Below are positions 35,788 to 45,791 of a DNA stretch of 64,000 bases, in pieces (the first letter of the stretch is position 1; each line of letters starts with the position of its first letter). The stretch is taken from assembly GCA_964371615.1 (NCBI GenBank), contig CAYJMS010000002.1:620001-684000 (forward strand). The letters run 5' to 3'. Position numbers and translations under genes: made by a program. Origin of the DNA: SpSt-333 sp964371615. Its GTDB lineage: Bacteria; Bacteroidota; Ignavibacteria; UBA10030; UBA8401. The notes under the pieces are model-generated. The model saw only the letters and a list, made by a program, of their open reading frames with translations. It did not search any database and had not been told where the DNA came from.

Positions 35788-37082
35788 TGTTCGGCCTTAT
35801 GATTTATTGGCTCCGATGTATGGCGGCTGTTTTCCACCATCGACGTCCGATACATCAGCAGTGTGGCAAAAACGACACTCGAATAACGGAAGAAAACGTT
35901 GCTCCACAGTGAGACAAGGATGATATTCACGACGATGAGTCTGTTCGTTATGCGATTTAATCGGGCGGCACTTCTGTCTTTATTCCAGAGGCGTATCATT
36001 AATAGTACGAAAAATATATGTATTAATAAACCCTTCTCGAACAAGAAGGTATACGATAAATTTTCAAAATCCGGCGTATCCAGTGATGCTGTGAACGATA
36101 CAATATCTGTCAATGTCGATCCAAATAATATTTCGAAGATACTCCTGTCCCAAATGACCGGCCATAAGTATGACCATGTATCCTGACGGGTAGAAAACGT
36201 GTTGGTAAGAGAGACATACGTCGAGATGCTTTCATAAATATCCATGGCGAAGATCAACAAGAGCACTCCGAAGGAGAAATAGAACAATGCTTTTATTCGT
36301 TTATTGATAGTGGTAAAATAGTAAAAGAAAACTATATCCGTAATGATAATGGCGAGAATGCCGAACCGCGAAGTGTTCAGTATGGCTGCCAGCAACACTA
36401 ATCCGAGTAAACCGAGATATCGCAACCGTCCGGTTGTGCTGTAATAATATTGATAGATAAAAATAAGATTGTAGAAAGGAAGTTGCGTCCCCCAGTGATT
36501 ATGCTGACCCAATAATCCCGTGAAGACCAACCGTATCGGCAAATCGAGATATTGGAAGAAATATTCTATTTGCAGCCGGTCATTGAGCAATCCCCCCTCG
36601 TAGTCAAAATCGGAGAACGTGCCGTTCCAATCGAATGAATTGACGATATAGACATCCGAAAAAACCGATTCATAAAAAGAATATGCCAGCTGAATGATGA
36701 ACACACCGCCGATAATCAATGATAACCGGTTGAATATTTCAATATTCTCAGTATCCCTGAATGTTGCGAAATAGAATATTAACGCCGTCGATAAAAAGAC
36801 TCCGTAATGTTTTGCAAAATAGTTTAGAAAGGCAACGCCGCCGATCAGGAGATTCATGAATCCCACTGCGACAAATGCGATATTAAATGCGATACACCAC
36901 CGGAAGAACCGGTCGGGCAACGGCCGATGCCGGGAGCTTTTTGCTACCGCAATCACCGCAAGAAAGAACAGCACATTCAGGTAGTTAAAATAAATCACCT
37001 CGAATTGTGCAACGAGAAGCACTGCATACAAAATAAAAGGGAAATATATCACTATTCCGAGATATGCCGCTTGCTTTTTCAC
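35784..37082 (-). CDS. O-antigen/exopolysaccharide polymerase (Wzy-like)
   Basis: The 432-residue protein has about eleven hydrophobic segments with one large periplasmic loop around 155-205, the layout of Wzy polymerases. Sequence identity among Wzy proteins is always low, so the call rests on topology and on its position with the flippase, sugar transferase and glycosyltransferases. It would join lipid-linked repeat units on the periplasmic face. An O-antigen ligase of the WaaL type is the alternative. Confidence 0.8.
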   Translation of the reverse strand: MKKQAAYLGIVIYFPFILYAVLLVAQFEVIYFNYLNVLFFLAVIAVAKSSRHRPLPDRFFRWCIAFNIAFVAVGFMNLLIGGVAFLNYFAKHYGVFLSTALIFYFATFRDTENIEIFNRLSLIIGGVFIIQLAYSFYESVFSDVYIVNSFDWNGTFSDFDYEGGLLNDRLQIEYFFQYLDLPIRLVFTGLLGQHNHWGTQLPFYNLIFIYQYYYSTTGRLRYLGLLGLVLLAAILNTSRFGILAIIITDIVFFYYFTTINKRIKALFYFSFGVLLLIFAMDIYESISTYVSLTNTFSTRQDTWSYLWPVIWDRSIFEILFGSTLTDIVSFTASLDTPDFENLSYTFLFEKGLLIHIFFVLLMIRLWNKDRSAARLNRITNRLIVVNIILVSLWSNVFFRYSSVVFATLLMYRTSMVENSRHTSEPINHKAEQ

Positions 37083-37134
37083 TTGCGCAATATTCCCCGA
37101 TCACTTCCCGAATAATTTATCATCGCATCCATAC

Positions 37135-38190
37135 TCATTGGTGCACCGAATTCTTCCGATTATGGAGAAAATATTTATGTACGAACCAGTTTTTCAGCAA
37201 TCGTATTTTGTACACTAACCGCTGTTTCAATCCTGCGGTGCTTTTTCTTTCCTGCTGGAACTCCAATATTGAAAATATTCCGTCCTTATATGTTTTCGCC
37301 GGTACTGCGTATTTCTCCCCGGTATGCTGCGCTTTGAGATACTTCCAAATTTCCAAATGCTTTGTCGCATAATTTTTCCATGTCCAGTCAGCGACCAGAT
37401 CGGTCCGGCGCTTCAGGTCATTCGATATCCGATCGAACACAACATAGAGTTCTTCCGCCGTAGAAAAAGGATAATTAATGCCGTTCTCCACATCTAAATG
37501 ATACCCCTGCGGCGTCGCGATGGTTTCGACCCCTGCAGCAAGAGCATCGATAAATCCGATCTGCCCTTCATCCTGCCCAAAATAGACGTAATAATCCAAA
37601 CTTTCGATCAATTTCGTGTATTCGTCATACACGAAAGCATCCCAGTATTGCACGGTGAAGCCCTTTTCTCGGAGCATAGTGACATATGTGCTCCATCCGT
37701 CTCCCATAATCTTAAATGAAAAATACCGCGGATCCAAACGTTGTGCAAGTTCGCCCAATAAATATTCTCTTTTTCTTCCATCCTCCTGAACGCGGCAGGT
37801 GATGCCGACAACCCGTCGGCGAGGTTGTATGATGCCGTCATGGGCGGGATTGACGTAGCACAACTTTGAGCGGTCAATTCCGGCGTCAGACAGCGTGTTC
37901 ATGCTCTCTTCGGACATGCAAATACCGATGCGGGCGACATCAAGCATTTTTTTAAGGTGATGCAATTTCGATATATTGTCGACATGTGTTATCATCAGCG
38001 AATCGATTGTCGAGAGGGTACCGTTGAATCCGCCATACATCACGTGATGATTTATGTCGGCGCTCATGTCCACTGAATATCCTATATCGATCTTAACATC
38101 TCCACCGGAAAGATTTTCATGGAGTTTCTTTGCAAATTTTCCAATGATCCACTTATTGACATCTTCGTAACAAACAATCCTGATTTTCAT
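37135..38190 (-). CDS. Probable glycosyltransferase (GT-B like)
   Basis: The 351-residue protein starts MKIRIVCYEDVNKWIIGKFA and has KIDIGYSVDMSADIN and YYVYFGQDEGQIGFIDALAAGVETIATPQG, a donor-binding-like E-x-G...A-L-A-A-G pattern near residue 210. The C-terminal 60 residues (from 295) are basic and not recognised, possibly membrane associated. No transmembrane helix is evident. It is the gene following the flippase on the minus strand. The family is less certain than for the other glycosyltransferases. Confidence 0.7.
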   Translation of the reverse strand: MKIRIVCYEDVNKWIIGKFAKKLHENLSGGDVKIDIGYSVDMSADINHHVMYGGFNGTLSTIDSLMITHVDNISKLHHLKKMLDVARIGICMSEESMNTLSDAGIDRSKLCYVNPAHDGIIQPRRRVVGITCRVQEDGRKREYLLGELAQRLDPRYFSFKIMGDGWSTYVTMLREKGFTVQYWDAFVYDEYTKLIESLDYYVYFGQDEGQIGFIDALAAGVETIATPQGYHLDVENGINYPFSTAEELYVVFDRISNDLKRRTDLVADWTWKNYATKHLEIWKYLKAQHTGEKYAVPAKTYKDGIFSILEFQQERKSTAGLKQRLVYKIRLLKNWFVHKYFLHNRKNSVHQ

Positions 38191-38276
38191 ATACTCCTCA
38201 TTTCACAATTTGACTTCCTTTGCACATTCTGGTGATTGTGCCGGTGTATTCATCGCCTCGTGCGAATCATTCGTTG

Positions 38277-39830
38277 TTATTTCCGGCCGATTCTCAAGAC
38301 CCTATTTTCAATAAAAGCGAAGATCTTTTTCTTCGCGAGAATCATCTCTTCTATCGGCAAGACGGAGCATGTGACAACAATATACACTGCCACCCCAATG
38401 CCGCCAGAAATTATTACGGCAAGCAATTCCGGCATGTTCCCGAATGTCAATGATCGGAGAGTCAGTACAACGGCTCCAAGCACAACTGAGGCGGTACCGA
38501 CCTTGAGGATATCGTACATCAATCTCCCCGCGTTCACTCCCTTGAATATTTTATGTAAAAAGACCGACGATATCACGAATGTGCTTAATGATGATACCGA
38601 CAATGCCACCGCCAATCCCACGTATGAGATCTGTGAACTCAAATAATAACCGAGAGATAAATAGATCACCACTTCCACGCTGACGATGACCGAAAACAAT
38701 TTTGTCTTATTCGAAAGATAAAAACCCTTCGCCACAATATTGCCGCAACTCAAGCACACAAATGCCACCATCATTACAGCGAGACTCTTGCTTACCGCCG
38801 CGGTCGTATGACTATCGAACGCCCCGCGCTCAAAGATGATTCTGATGACCGGCTCTCCCATGACGATAAAAACGACAGCAATCGGCACTGTCACCGTTAA
38901 AACGATGCGGATCCCCTTCGCAAAATAATTCCGGACCATATCGAGATCGCCGAGTTCCCATCCTTTGGTCATGACCGGAAATATCGTCGTTGCAATGCCG
39001 CCGGTGGCAATAATTGAGAGGTAGTTCATCAATTGCGTTGCATATCCCAAATACGATATACTGCCTCTTTCCAATGTTGAAGCGATCATCCTTTCAAAAA
39101 TTGTCGACGACCGATAAAAGATACCGGCAAAAAAGAGCGGTGCGGCAAGCATGAATATCTTTTTTATGTCTCTGTCGTATGTCGCCCGCCAGATGTACGC
39201 GTGATTGGTCCGGACAATTGGCACCAGGAGCATGAATTGCACTATTGATCCTGCAAGCGTACCCCACGCAAGGGAGACAATTCCAATCTGCCCGTGCCAG
39301 ATCAGCACACAACCGAGAGTGATCACGACATTCACCAGCGGTGTGGCAGCGGGGGGCACAAATCTACCGTGCGCCTGATAGATGGTCGATAAAAGATTCG
39401 ACAGCACCAAAAATATTGTTGACGGAAGCAATATCCGGAATATTCCCGACGTTTCCTGAAGGAGTGTACTGCCGAATCCCGGCAGCAACAGCCGTATGAT
39501 ACTGTCGGACAACACGATGCCGGCGACCGCCAGAACAAATAACAGGGTGGCGCTGATATTCAAGACACTATTGGTAAACCGATCCCGCTCCTCTGCCGTC
39601 CTGCGCGTCTGGTGTTCGATGTACGACGACATAAACATGACGCCCACGGAACCGGCAAACAGCGTGGAGATGTACAGCGGAATGACTGCTGCTGCAAAAT
39701 ACGAATCCCGCTCGAGCGTTGCGCCGAAATAATACGCTACCACAAGCTGATTGGCAAAACCCAAGACAATATTGAGGGCAGAAAAAGACGTAACCTGTAG
39801 AGTAGATCTGAATAAGGACGATGTCGTCAT
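38277..39830 (-). CDS. MurJ/MviN-type lipid-linked oligosaccharide flippase
   Basis: The 517-residue membrane protein has about 14 helices and typical MOP-superfamily segments: FGFANQLVVAYYFGAT-like opening, RILLPSTIFLVLSNLLSTIYQ and the MurJ hallmark FERGAFDSHTTAAVSKSL. In this locus it most likely acts as the Wzx-like flippase for the polysaccharide repeat unit rather than as the cell's only lipid II flippase; that is inference from position. Its length is typical for the MurJ branch and longer than most Wzx (about 420). Confidence 0.85.
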   Translation of the reverse strand: MTTSSLFRSTLQVTSFSALNIVLGFANQLVVAYYFGATLERDSYFAAAVIPLYISTLFAGSVGVMFMSSYIEHQTRRTAEERDRFTNSVLNISATLLFVLAVAGIVLSDSIIRLLLPGFGSTLLQETSGIFRILLPSTIFLVLSNLLSTIYQAHGRFVPPAATPLVNVVITLGCVLIWHGQIGIVSLAWGTLAGSIVQFMLLVPIVRTNHAYIWRATYDRDIKKIFMLAAPLFFAGIFYRSSTIFERMIASTLERGSISYLGYATQLMNYLSIIATGGIATTIFPVMTKGWELGDLDMVRNYFAKGIRIVLTVTVPIAVVFIVMGEPVIRIIFERGAFDSHTTAAVSKSLAVMMVAFVCLSCGNIVAKGFYLSNKTKLFSVIVSVEVVIYLSLGYYLSSQISYVGLAVALSVSSLSTFVISSVFLHKIFKGVNAGRLMYDILKVGTASVVLGAVVLTLRSLTFGNMPELLAVIISGGIGVAVYIVVTCSVLPIEEMILAKKKIFAFIENRVLRIGRK

Positions 39831-39984
39831 TACAGCTCACAGACTGTAGGAAATACCAGAACCATTACGAAGGATTTTGTGCGGTTCATCATAGACGCGG
39901 TACCGTTCCATACACCTCGGCAATACACACGTTGTATTCCACTCTCCGTCCACCCACGATTGTATCGGTGCATACGCGGTTGCG

Positions 39985-40755
39985 CTATTCTGTTAATTGA
40001 CATACAAAAAGGGCGCCCCAGGTATCGAAGCCGAGCGGTTTTTTTGTCATCCACTCTTCGGCTGACAATATTTTAAATCCTGCATTGTTCACCATGAATT
40101 CTATTTCGGGCGAGAAAAAGTACCGCATGGTGTGCGTTTCATGAAGTTCCTGCACGTGGCCGGTTTTTTTATCCGTGATAAAGACCGTATATCGAACATC
40201 AACCAGATTGTGTTCGGGGTGCAGCACCGGTTCGGCGATGCGAACAACCCTGACATCATCGTCTTCCAGATTTTTAACGCGAACGACCGGACGGTCGGTC
40301 AGGACGGTCGGGCCGTACCAACAATCAAAAATGAACACTCCATCCCGTTTCAAATGTGTTTTGACGGTGGTCAAGGTTTGCATCACGTCCGCATTCAGCG
40401 TCTGGTAGCTCACCACATGAAACAATGACACAACGGCATCGAATGTCTTTCCCAGCCGAACGGTACGGATATCACCCTTGTGAAAATGCAGCGGCGTCTC
40501 ACCGTCCGATGTGGGAGAGGTTTTTTCCCGCGCTTTTGCAAGCATTTCGTCCGACATATCGACGCCGTCAATACGATATCCGTAACGCGCCAACAGCAGA
40601 TCATGCGCTCCCGTGCCGCAACCGAGATCCAGTAATGATTTTGTCTGTGGTGCACATTGTTGGAGCAATTCATGGATATACCGAGCTTCGCCGACGTAGT
40701 CCTTACCCTTATACAACAGGTCGTAATACCGTGAATAATTGCCGAATACGCTCAT
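39985..40755 (-). CDS. Class I SAM-dependent methyltransferase
   Basis: The 256-residue protein has motif I LLDLGCGTGAHDLLL, acidic motif YRIDGVDMSDEML, and FDAVVSLFHVVSYQT. The opening FGNYSRYYDLLYKGKDY and the later FIFDCWYGPTVL belong to a methyltransferase subgroup common in sugar-modification loci (DTW/Methyltransf_11-like). It overlaps the aminotransferase gene by four bases, so a joint role in making or decorating an amino sugar is likely. Confidence 0.87.
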   Translation of the reverse strand: MSVFGNYSRYYDLLYKGKDYVGEARYIHELLQQCAPQTKSLLDLGCGTGAHDLLLARYGYRIDGVDMSDEMLAKAREKTSPTSDGETPLHFHKGDIRTVRLGKTFDAVVSLFHVVSYQTLNADVMQTLTTVKTHLKRDGVFIFDCWYGPTVLTDRPVVRVKNLEDDDVRVVRIAEPVLHPEHNLVDVRYTVFITDKKTGHVQELHETHTMRYFFSPEIEFMVNNAGFKILSAEEWMTKKPLGFDTWGALFVCQLTE

Positions 40756-41861
40756 CGAAATATTTCCTTTATTGTCTGCGAAACCGTTCGAATTTGTTCA
40801 TGGGTCAATGCCATTCCGCTCGGCACATAGAATCCGCGCCGGGCGATTCTTTCGGCAACGGGATACCGTTCATTCGTAAATAATCCCATTTTTTGAAACA
40901 CCGGCTGTTCGTGCATCGGCCAGAAGAACGGACGCGTTCCGATGTTGCTTTTCGACAGAGTACTCATCATCGACAGTGCATCGAACGGGACTTCGTCGTT
41001 CAGCACTATGCCGTAGACCCAATAGATATTCTCGGCATAGTCCGTTTTCGCCGCCGGCAACTGGATCATAGTCAGGCCGTCGAGCAATTCCGTGTACAAT
41101 TTCCCCATCGCCCTCTTCCGTTGAACAAACTCGTCCAGCCGTTCCAGCTGTGCAAGGCCGAGCGCTGCCTGCAAACTGGTCATGCGAAAATTCCATCCCA
41201 ATTCTTCATGGACAAACCGTTTGTGCGGCATAAAACAGAGATTGCGCAGCGAACGGGAGCGCTCATCCAACAGAGCATTATCGGTGACCACCATTCCCCC
41301 TTCGCCCGTGGTGATATGTTTGTTCGGGTAAAAACTGAACGTGCTGATATCGCCAAAACTACCGCACGGTTTCCCCTTATAGGTCTGGCCGTGCATTTCT
41401 GCCGCATCTTCTATGACAGCAATATTGTGTTTTCGGGCAATCGCCATCACAGTATCCATATCGACCGGAAGCCCATAGATGTGCACCACCATGATCGCCT
41501 TCGTCCTCGGCGTGATTTTCTCTTCAATCTGCCGTACGTCCATATTCCAGGTAACGGGATCGGCGTCGACAAGCACAGGGATCGCACCGACTCTCACGAC
41601 GGCCGCGGCGCAGGAGATTATCGTGAATGCGGGCATGATCACCTCATCACCCTTTACGATGCCTAATGCGGTGACTGCCGTATCGATCGCAACCGAACCA
41701 TTGGCAACGGCAACGCCAAATTTTCTGTTCACGCGTTGAGAAAACAATTGTTCAAATTTTTTTACGAACGGCCCTTCCGATGAAATCCATCCCGTATCGA
41801 TGCACTCCGCCAAATACTTCTTTTCATTGCCGTTTAATAAAGGCTCATTGACAGGAATCAT
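40752..41861 (-). CDS. DegT/DnrJ/EryC1/StrS sugar aminotransferase
   Basis: The 369-residue PLP enzyme has GVAVANGSVAIDTAVTALGI, VIEDAAEMHGQTYKGKPCG, and the cofactor lysine in FSFYPNKHITTGEGGM. The family transaminates keto-sugars of nucleotide-linked sugars. It overlaps both neighbours by four bases, the methyltransferase gene at its end and the cupin gene at its start, giving a coupled trio. The closest functional analogue may be perosamine synthase (PerA/RfbE-like VPVNEP opening), but a substrate cannot be fixed from sequence. Confidence 0.92.
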   Translation of the reverse strand: MIPVNEPLLNGNEKKYLAECIDTGWISSEGPFVKKFEQLFSQRVNRKFGVAVANGSVAIDTAVTALGIVKGDEVIMPAFTIISCAAAVVRVGAIPVLVDADPVTWNMDVRQIEEKITPRTKAIMVVHIYGLPVDMDTVMAIARKHNIAVIEDAAEMHGQTYKGKPCGSFGDISTFSFYPNKHITTGEGGMVVTDNALLDERSRSLRNLCFMPHKRFVHEELGWNFRMTSLQAALGLAQLERLDEFVQRKRAMGKLYTELLDGLTMIQLPAAKTDYAENIYWVYGIVLNDEVPFDALSMMSTLSKSNIGTRPFFWPMHEQPVFQKMGLFTNERYPVAERIARRGFYVPSGMALTHEQIRTVSQTIKEIFR

Positions 41862-42280
41862 GGCCGCTGTCCTTCGAAATGCGTTTTATCGTTTGTCACA
41901 CCGCTGTACGGCCCCTGTTTTACTTCGAGCATTTCACAATCTTCCATCATTTCAAAACCATGTCCGCCGGTAATGAGAAATATGACATCCCCTTTGTGCA
42001 CCACAATGTCCGAAATCCATTTCTGCTCATTATTATACAGACTTACCTTCACGGAGCCTTTCCGAATGACCAGGACTTCCTGCGTATAGACGACCTGGCG
42101 GGCAAGTTTATTATGATAATGCGGTTTTATTTTCCCGCCGCGCGGATATTTTATTATCCCCACCTGTTGCGAGTATTCAGGATCCGAAAAAAATTCCGTC
42201 TTGTCCGATGAATATTCCGCTTTTATAACGATGGCCAGACACAATCCGTCCCGATCGCAAATTCTCTGAAATAATTCCAT
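41858..42280 (-). CDS. Cupin-fold sugar-pathway protein (WbuC/ WxcM-like)
   Basis: The 140-residue cupin has the beta-barrel signature GKIKPHYHNKLARQVVYTQE followed by LVIRKGSVKVSLYNNE and VHKGDVIFLITGGHGFEM, with the two-histidine-one-glutamate arrangement. The role is unknown; sugar-nucleotide isomerase or epimerase-like functions occur in similar loci. The ATG at 42280, with GGAG nine bases upstream, is preferred over one at 42301. It overlaps the aminotransferase gene by four bases. Confidence 0.75.
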   Translation of the reverse strand: MELFQRICDRDGLCLAIVIKAEYSSDKTEFFSDPEYSQQVGIIKYPRGGKIKPHYHNKLARQVVYTQEVLVIRKGSVKVSLYNNEQKWISDIVVHKGDVIFLITGGHGFEMMEDCEMLEVKQGPYSGVTNDKTHFEGQRP

Positions 42281-42315
42281 AGTTGATGACTCCGCGTGCA
42301 CCGTACCCGGTGCAT

Positions 42316-43251
42316 TTATTGAATGATATTTCTGTACCAGTCGATCGTTTTTTTGAGGCCGTCATCAAATTCCGTGACGGGCGTGTAACCGAGGTATTTT
42401 CCGGCGGCATCGATCGAGGCGAACGAATGCTCGATATCCCCGAGCCGTTTCTCTTTATAGATCGGTACAATATTCTTCCCGAGGAGGACGTTTATTTTCT
42501 TCACCAGGTCGTTCAATGTCACTCTGCCCCGACAGGCACAATTGACCGAAATGCCGGATACGCCGTTTTTTGTCGCCGCCAATATATTCGCTTCGACGAC
42601 ATTGGCGATAAACGTAAAATCCCTGCTTTGCTCCCCGTCTCCGTAGATTACCGGCCGGGTATCGCGCAATATCGCGGTGATAAATTTGGGAATCACTGCG
42701 GAATATTGCGATGCGGGATCCTGCCTGGGCCCAAAGACATTAAAGTACCTGAGTGCAACGGTGTGTAAATTATACAATCGTGAAAACACGCCGCAGTACT
42801 TTTCTCCCGCAAGTTTGGATACGGCATACGGTGAGAGCGGATTCGGAACCATTCCTTCATGTTTTGGAAGTTCGGGATTGTCGCCGTAAATCGACGACGA
42901 TGAGGCAAAAACAACCCTCTGCACTTTCGCATCTTTTGCCGCATCGAGAATATTCAGGGTTCCATTGATATTGACATCGTTCGATGTAATCGGATCTTTG
43001 ATTGACCTCGGGACTGACGGCAATGCTGCCTGATGCAAAATCACATCGATTCCTTCGACGGCATCCCGAACGATGTGATAACTCCGAATGTCGCCTTCGA
43101 TCAATTCTATGGAGCTGATAAACGGCAGAATATTCTCTCTCTTCCCCGTCGAGAAATTATCAATGACCCGAACGGATTCTCCCCGCCGGAGCAGTGCTTC
43201 GACGAGATTAGAGCCGATAAAACCCGCTCCGCCTGTGACAAGATATTTCAT
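42316..43251 (-). CDS. UDP-hexosamine 4-epimerase, WbpP/Gne type
   Basis: The 311-residue extended SDR has LVTGGAGFIGSNLVEALL, the hallmark AALPSVPRSIKDP, VFASSSSIYGDN and the catalytic YAVSKLAGE (YxxxK). It should interconvert UDP-GlcNAc/GalNAc (or UDP-GlcNAcA/GalNAcA); the SVPRS motif is typical of WbpP. Length is slightly short of the 340 of WbpP. It lies upstream of the cupin gene with a 35-base gap. Confidence 0.9.
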   Translation of the reverse strand: MKYLVTGGAGFIGSNLVEALLRRGESVRVIDNFSTGKRENILPFISSIELIEGDIRSYHIVRDAVEGIDVILHQAALPSVPRSIKDPITSNDVNINGTLNILDAAKDAKVQRVVFASSSSIYGDNPELPKHEGMVPNPLSPYAVSKLAGEKYCGVFSRLYNLHTVALRYFNVFGPRQDPASQYSAVIPKFITAILRDTRPVIYGDGEQSRDFTFIANVVEANILAATKNGVSGISVNCACRGRVTLNDLVKKINVLLGKNIVPIYKEKRLGDIEHSFASIDAAGKYLGYTPVTEFDDGLKKTIDWYRNIIQ

Positions 43252-43351
43252 GGCCTCCCTTTTTTCCGTTGTGTACTCTCCGTTGTTCTTTGGCGATACT
43301 CTCTCACGGTGACGATTGGTGTCGTCCGATCCATGGAGAACGCCGACGGCA

Positions 43352-44296
43352 TCATTTTCTGCTGTTGATGACGTTTCGAAAATACTCTACGGTCTTTTGC
43401 AATCCCTCGCTTCGGTTCACTTTTGGTTCCCATCCAAGGATTGTCTTCGCTTTGGTAATATCCGGCTGACGCACTTTTGGGTCATCGACCGGCAAGCTCA
43501 TATAAATAATTTTTGACGAACTCTTTGTTAACGCAATAATTTCCTGTGCCAATTGCCGCATCGTCAGTTCTTCGGGATTGCCGATATTTACCGGCATCAC
43601 ATACTCCGACATCATTAAGCGATAAATACCGTCGATGAGATCGGAGACATAACAGACGCTTCGTGTTTGCGAACCGTCGCCAAAAACGGTTACGTCCTCA
43701 CCCCGCAACGCCTGCGAAATAAAAGCCGGAATTGCGCGCCCATCTTCAATACGCATCCGCTCGCCATAGGTATTAAAAATGCGAACGATGCGCGTCTGCA
43801 CGCCATGAAAGCGGTGATACGCCATCGTCATCGCTTCCGCAAACCGTTTCGCTTCGTCATAGACCCCTCGCGGACCGACCGGATTCACATTGCCCCAGTA
43901 CTCTTCCACTTGCGGATGCACTTCGGGATCGCCGTAACATTCCGACGTTGATGCGATTAAGAACCGTGCATTTTTCGCCTTTGTAAATCCGAGAGCCTTA
44001 TGAGTGCCAAGTGAACCAACTTTTAAAGTTTGAATCGGGTATTTCAGATAATCAATCGGACTGGCGGGAGAAGCAAAATGCCATACGTATTGAACTTCCC
44101 CGGGAACATGAATAAAATTCGTTACATCATAATGAATAAACGAGAAATTCTTGTTCAGGAATAAATGAGAGATGTTTTCCAGGGATCCCGTTATAAGATT
44201 GTCGAGGACAACGACTCTGTGCCCCTCGTGCAGCAGGCGTTCAGCAAGATGTGAACCCAAAAAACCTGCGCCCCCCGTAACAACTGATGTTACCAT
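43352..44296 (-). CDS. UDP-glucuronate decarboxylase-like SDR (UXS)
   Basis: The 314-residue extended SDR has VVTGGAGFLGSHLAERLL, HFASPASPIDYLKYPIQTL, ASTSECYGDPEVHPQ, catalytic YDEAKR and RIFNTYGERMRIEDGRA, which match UDP-xylose synthases. It would decarboxylate UDP-glucuronate to UDP-xylose and so uses the product of the adjacent UDP-glucose dehydrogenase (gene 36 bases upstream), a known functional pair. Alternative: another member of the UXS/RmlB-like family. Confidence 0.92.
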   Translation of the reverse strand: MVTSVVTGGAGFLGSHLAERLLHEGHRVVVLDNLITGSLENISHLFLNKNFSFIHYDVTNFIHVPGEVQYVWHFASPASPIDYLKYPIQTLKVGSLGTHKALGFTKAKNARFLIASTSECYGDPEVHPQVEEYWGNVNPVGPRGVYDEAKRFAEAMTMAYHRFHGVQTRIVRIFNTYGERMRIEDGRAIPAFISQALRGEDVTVFGDGSQTRSVCYVSDLIDGIYRLMMSEYVMPVNIGNPEELTMRQLAQEIIALTKSSSKIIYMSLPVDDPKVRQPDITKAKTILGWEPKVNRSEGLQKTVEYFRNVINSRK

Positions 44297-44332
44297 GAAC
44301 TATGTGTTTAATTGTATTTGAAAATAAATGGT

Positions 44333-45667
44333 CTAGCTGCCGAGAACCGGTTTTCGCCCAATACTAAAATATGAAAATTTAATCTCTTTCATTTTATTCG
44401 GATCAAATATATTCCGTCCGTCAAATATTACATTCCGTTTTAATTTATTCCGGACAATCTCAAAATCAGGATTGCGAAATTCATTCCATTCCGTCAGAAC
44501 CAATAATGCATCGGCTTTTTCCAACGCGTTGTATTCATTGTCGGAATATTTTATTTTATCGCCAAACTCAAGTTTTGCAGTCTCATTGGCAGCCGGATCG
44601 TAGGCGGTAATCGTGGCGCCATGTTCGAGCAACGTTCTTATTATTACGATGGAGGGAGCTTCTCTCATATCATCGGTATTTGGTTTAAAGGCTAATCCCC
44701 AGACAGCAAAATGTTTCCCCTTAATGTCATTGTTAAAATACTTCAAGATCTTATTTACCAGCACCTCTTTTTGTTTCCTGTTCACCTGATCGACGACACT
44801 CAGCAATCGGATTTCGGAGCCGGCATTAATCGAAGATTTTATCAGTGCATTCACATCTTTCGGAAAACAGGAACCGCCATACCCAATACCGGGAAATAGG
44901 AACCGTTTCCCTATCCGGGAATCAGATCCCATCCCTTTGCGAATAAGGTCAACATCTGCGCCTACTGTAGCGCAAAAATTTGCTAATTCGTTCATGTACG
45001 TAATACGCAGCGCTAAATACGAATTCGCGGCATATTTCGTGACCTCTGCGCTTGCCAAATCCATTTCAATAATTGGATTTCCCTGACGAACAAATGGTTC
45101 ATAGAGCGCTTTCATTCGCTCAGCAGCATATTTTGTTTTAATTCCGATAACAATCCTGTCAGGTTTCATAAAATCTTCAACCGCAAACCCTTCTCGTAAA
45201 AATTCAGGATTTGAGACGACGTCATAATTCTTTACACCATGTTTTTTTATTGCTTCAAAAACTAATTTCGACGTTCCAACCGGCACCGTGCTTTTGGTTA
45301 TAATAATCTTCTGATGAGCATCTCCTCCGCATTCAGCGAAGATTTTACCGATATTATCGGCAACTTCAATGATATATTTTAAATCAGCAGATCCATCTTC
45401 ACCCTGCGGTGTTGGAAGACATAAAAAAATGAATTCTGAATCATTTACCGCTGTCTTTAAATCAGAAGAAAATTCCAATCTCTTCTGTGAAATATTTCTT
45501 TGGAAAAGAACTTCTAATCCAGGTTCATAAATCGGGATCTCGCTATTCTTAAGTTTTGCAAGTTTTTTAGGATTATTATCAACACAGATCACATTATTGC
45601 CCGTTTCAGCAAAACATGTGCCGGTGACCAGTCCTACGTATCCCGTTCCGATTACTGCTATTTTCAT
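44333..45667 (-). CDS. ugd: UDP-glucose 6-dehydrogenase
   Basis: The 444-residue dehydrogenase oxidises UDP-glucose to UDP-glucuronate with two NAD+. It has MKIAVIGTGYVGLVTGTCFA at the N-terminus, the catalytic cysteine in GYGGSCFPKDVNAL, and the C-terminal UDP-binding RKPVLGS tail. Length is normal. The product is the likely substrate of the UXS-like gene just downstream (36-base gap). Confidence 0.96.
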   Translation of the reverse strand: MKIAVIGTGYVGLVTGTCFAETGNNVICVDNNPKKLAKLKNSEIPIYEPGLEVLFQRNISQKRLEFSSDLKTAVNDSEFIFLCLPTPQGEDGSADLKYIIEVADNIGKIFAECGGDAHQKIIITKSTVPVGTSKLVFEAIKKHGVKNYDVVSNPEFLREGFAVEDFMKPDRIVIGIKTKYAAERMKALYEPFVRQGNPIIEMDLASAEVTKYAANSYLALRITYMNELANFCATVGADVDLIRKGMGSDSRIGKRFLFPGIGYGGSCFPKDVNALIKSSINAGSEIRLLSVVDQVNRKQKEVLVNKILKYFNNDIKGKHFAVWGLAFKPNTDDMREAPSIVIIRTLLEHGATITAYDPAANETAKLEFGDKIKYSDNEYNALEKADALLVLTEWNEFRNPDFEIVRNKLKRNVIFDGRNIFDPNKMKEIKFSYFSIGRKPVLGS

Positions 45668-45791
45668 TATTTTTGTCTTTTAGTAGTTCTTGTTTAGGAT
45701 CCTATGGATAACCTCTGCTCTCAGGATCGCTCATTGCTTTAAAAGTTCCGCTTCGAACAGTGTGAAGCGAAATCCGGATCTGCAACCCTCA

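Noticed and set aside
40893..41666. Plus-strand 257-codon frame over the aminotransferase gene
   Set aside because: Shadow of the DegT gene, which has intact catalytic motifs on the other strand.
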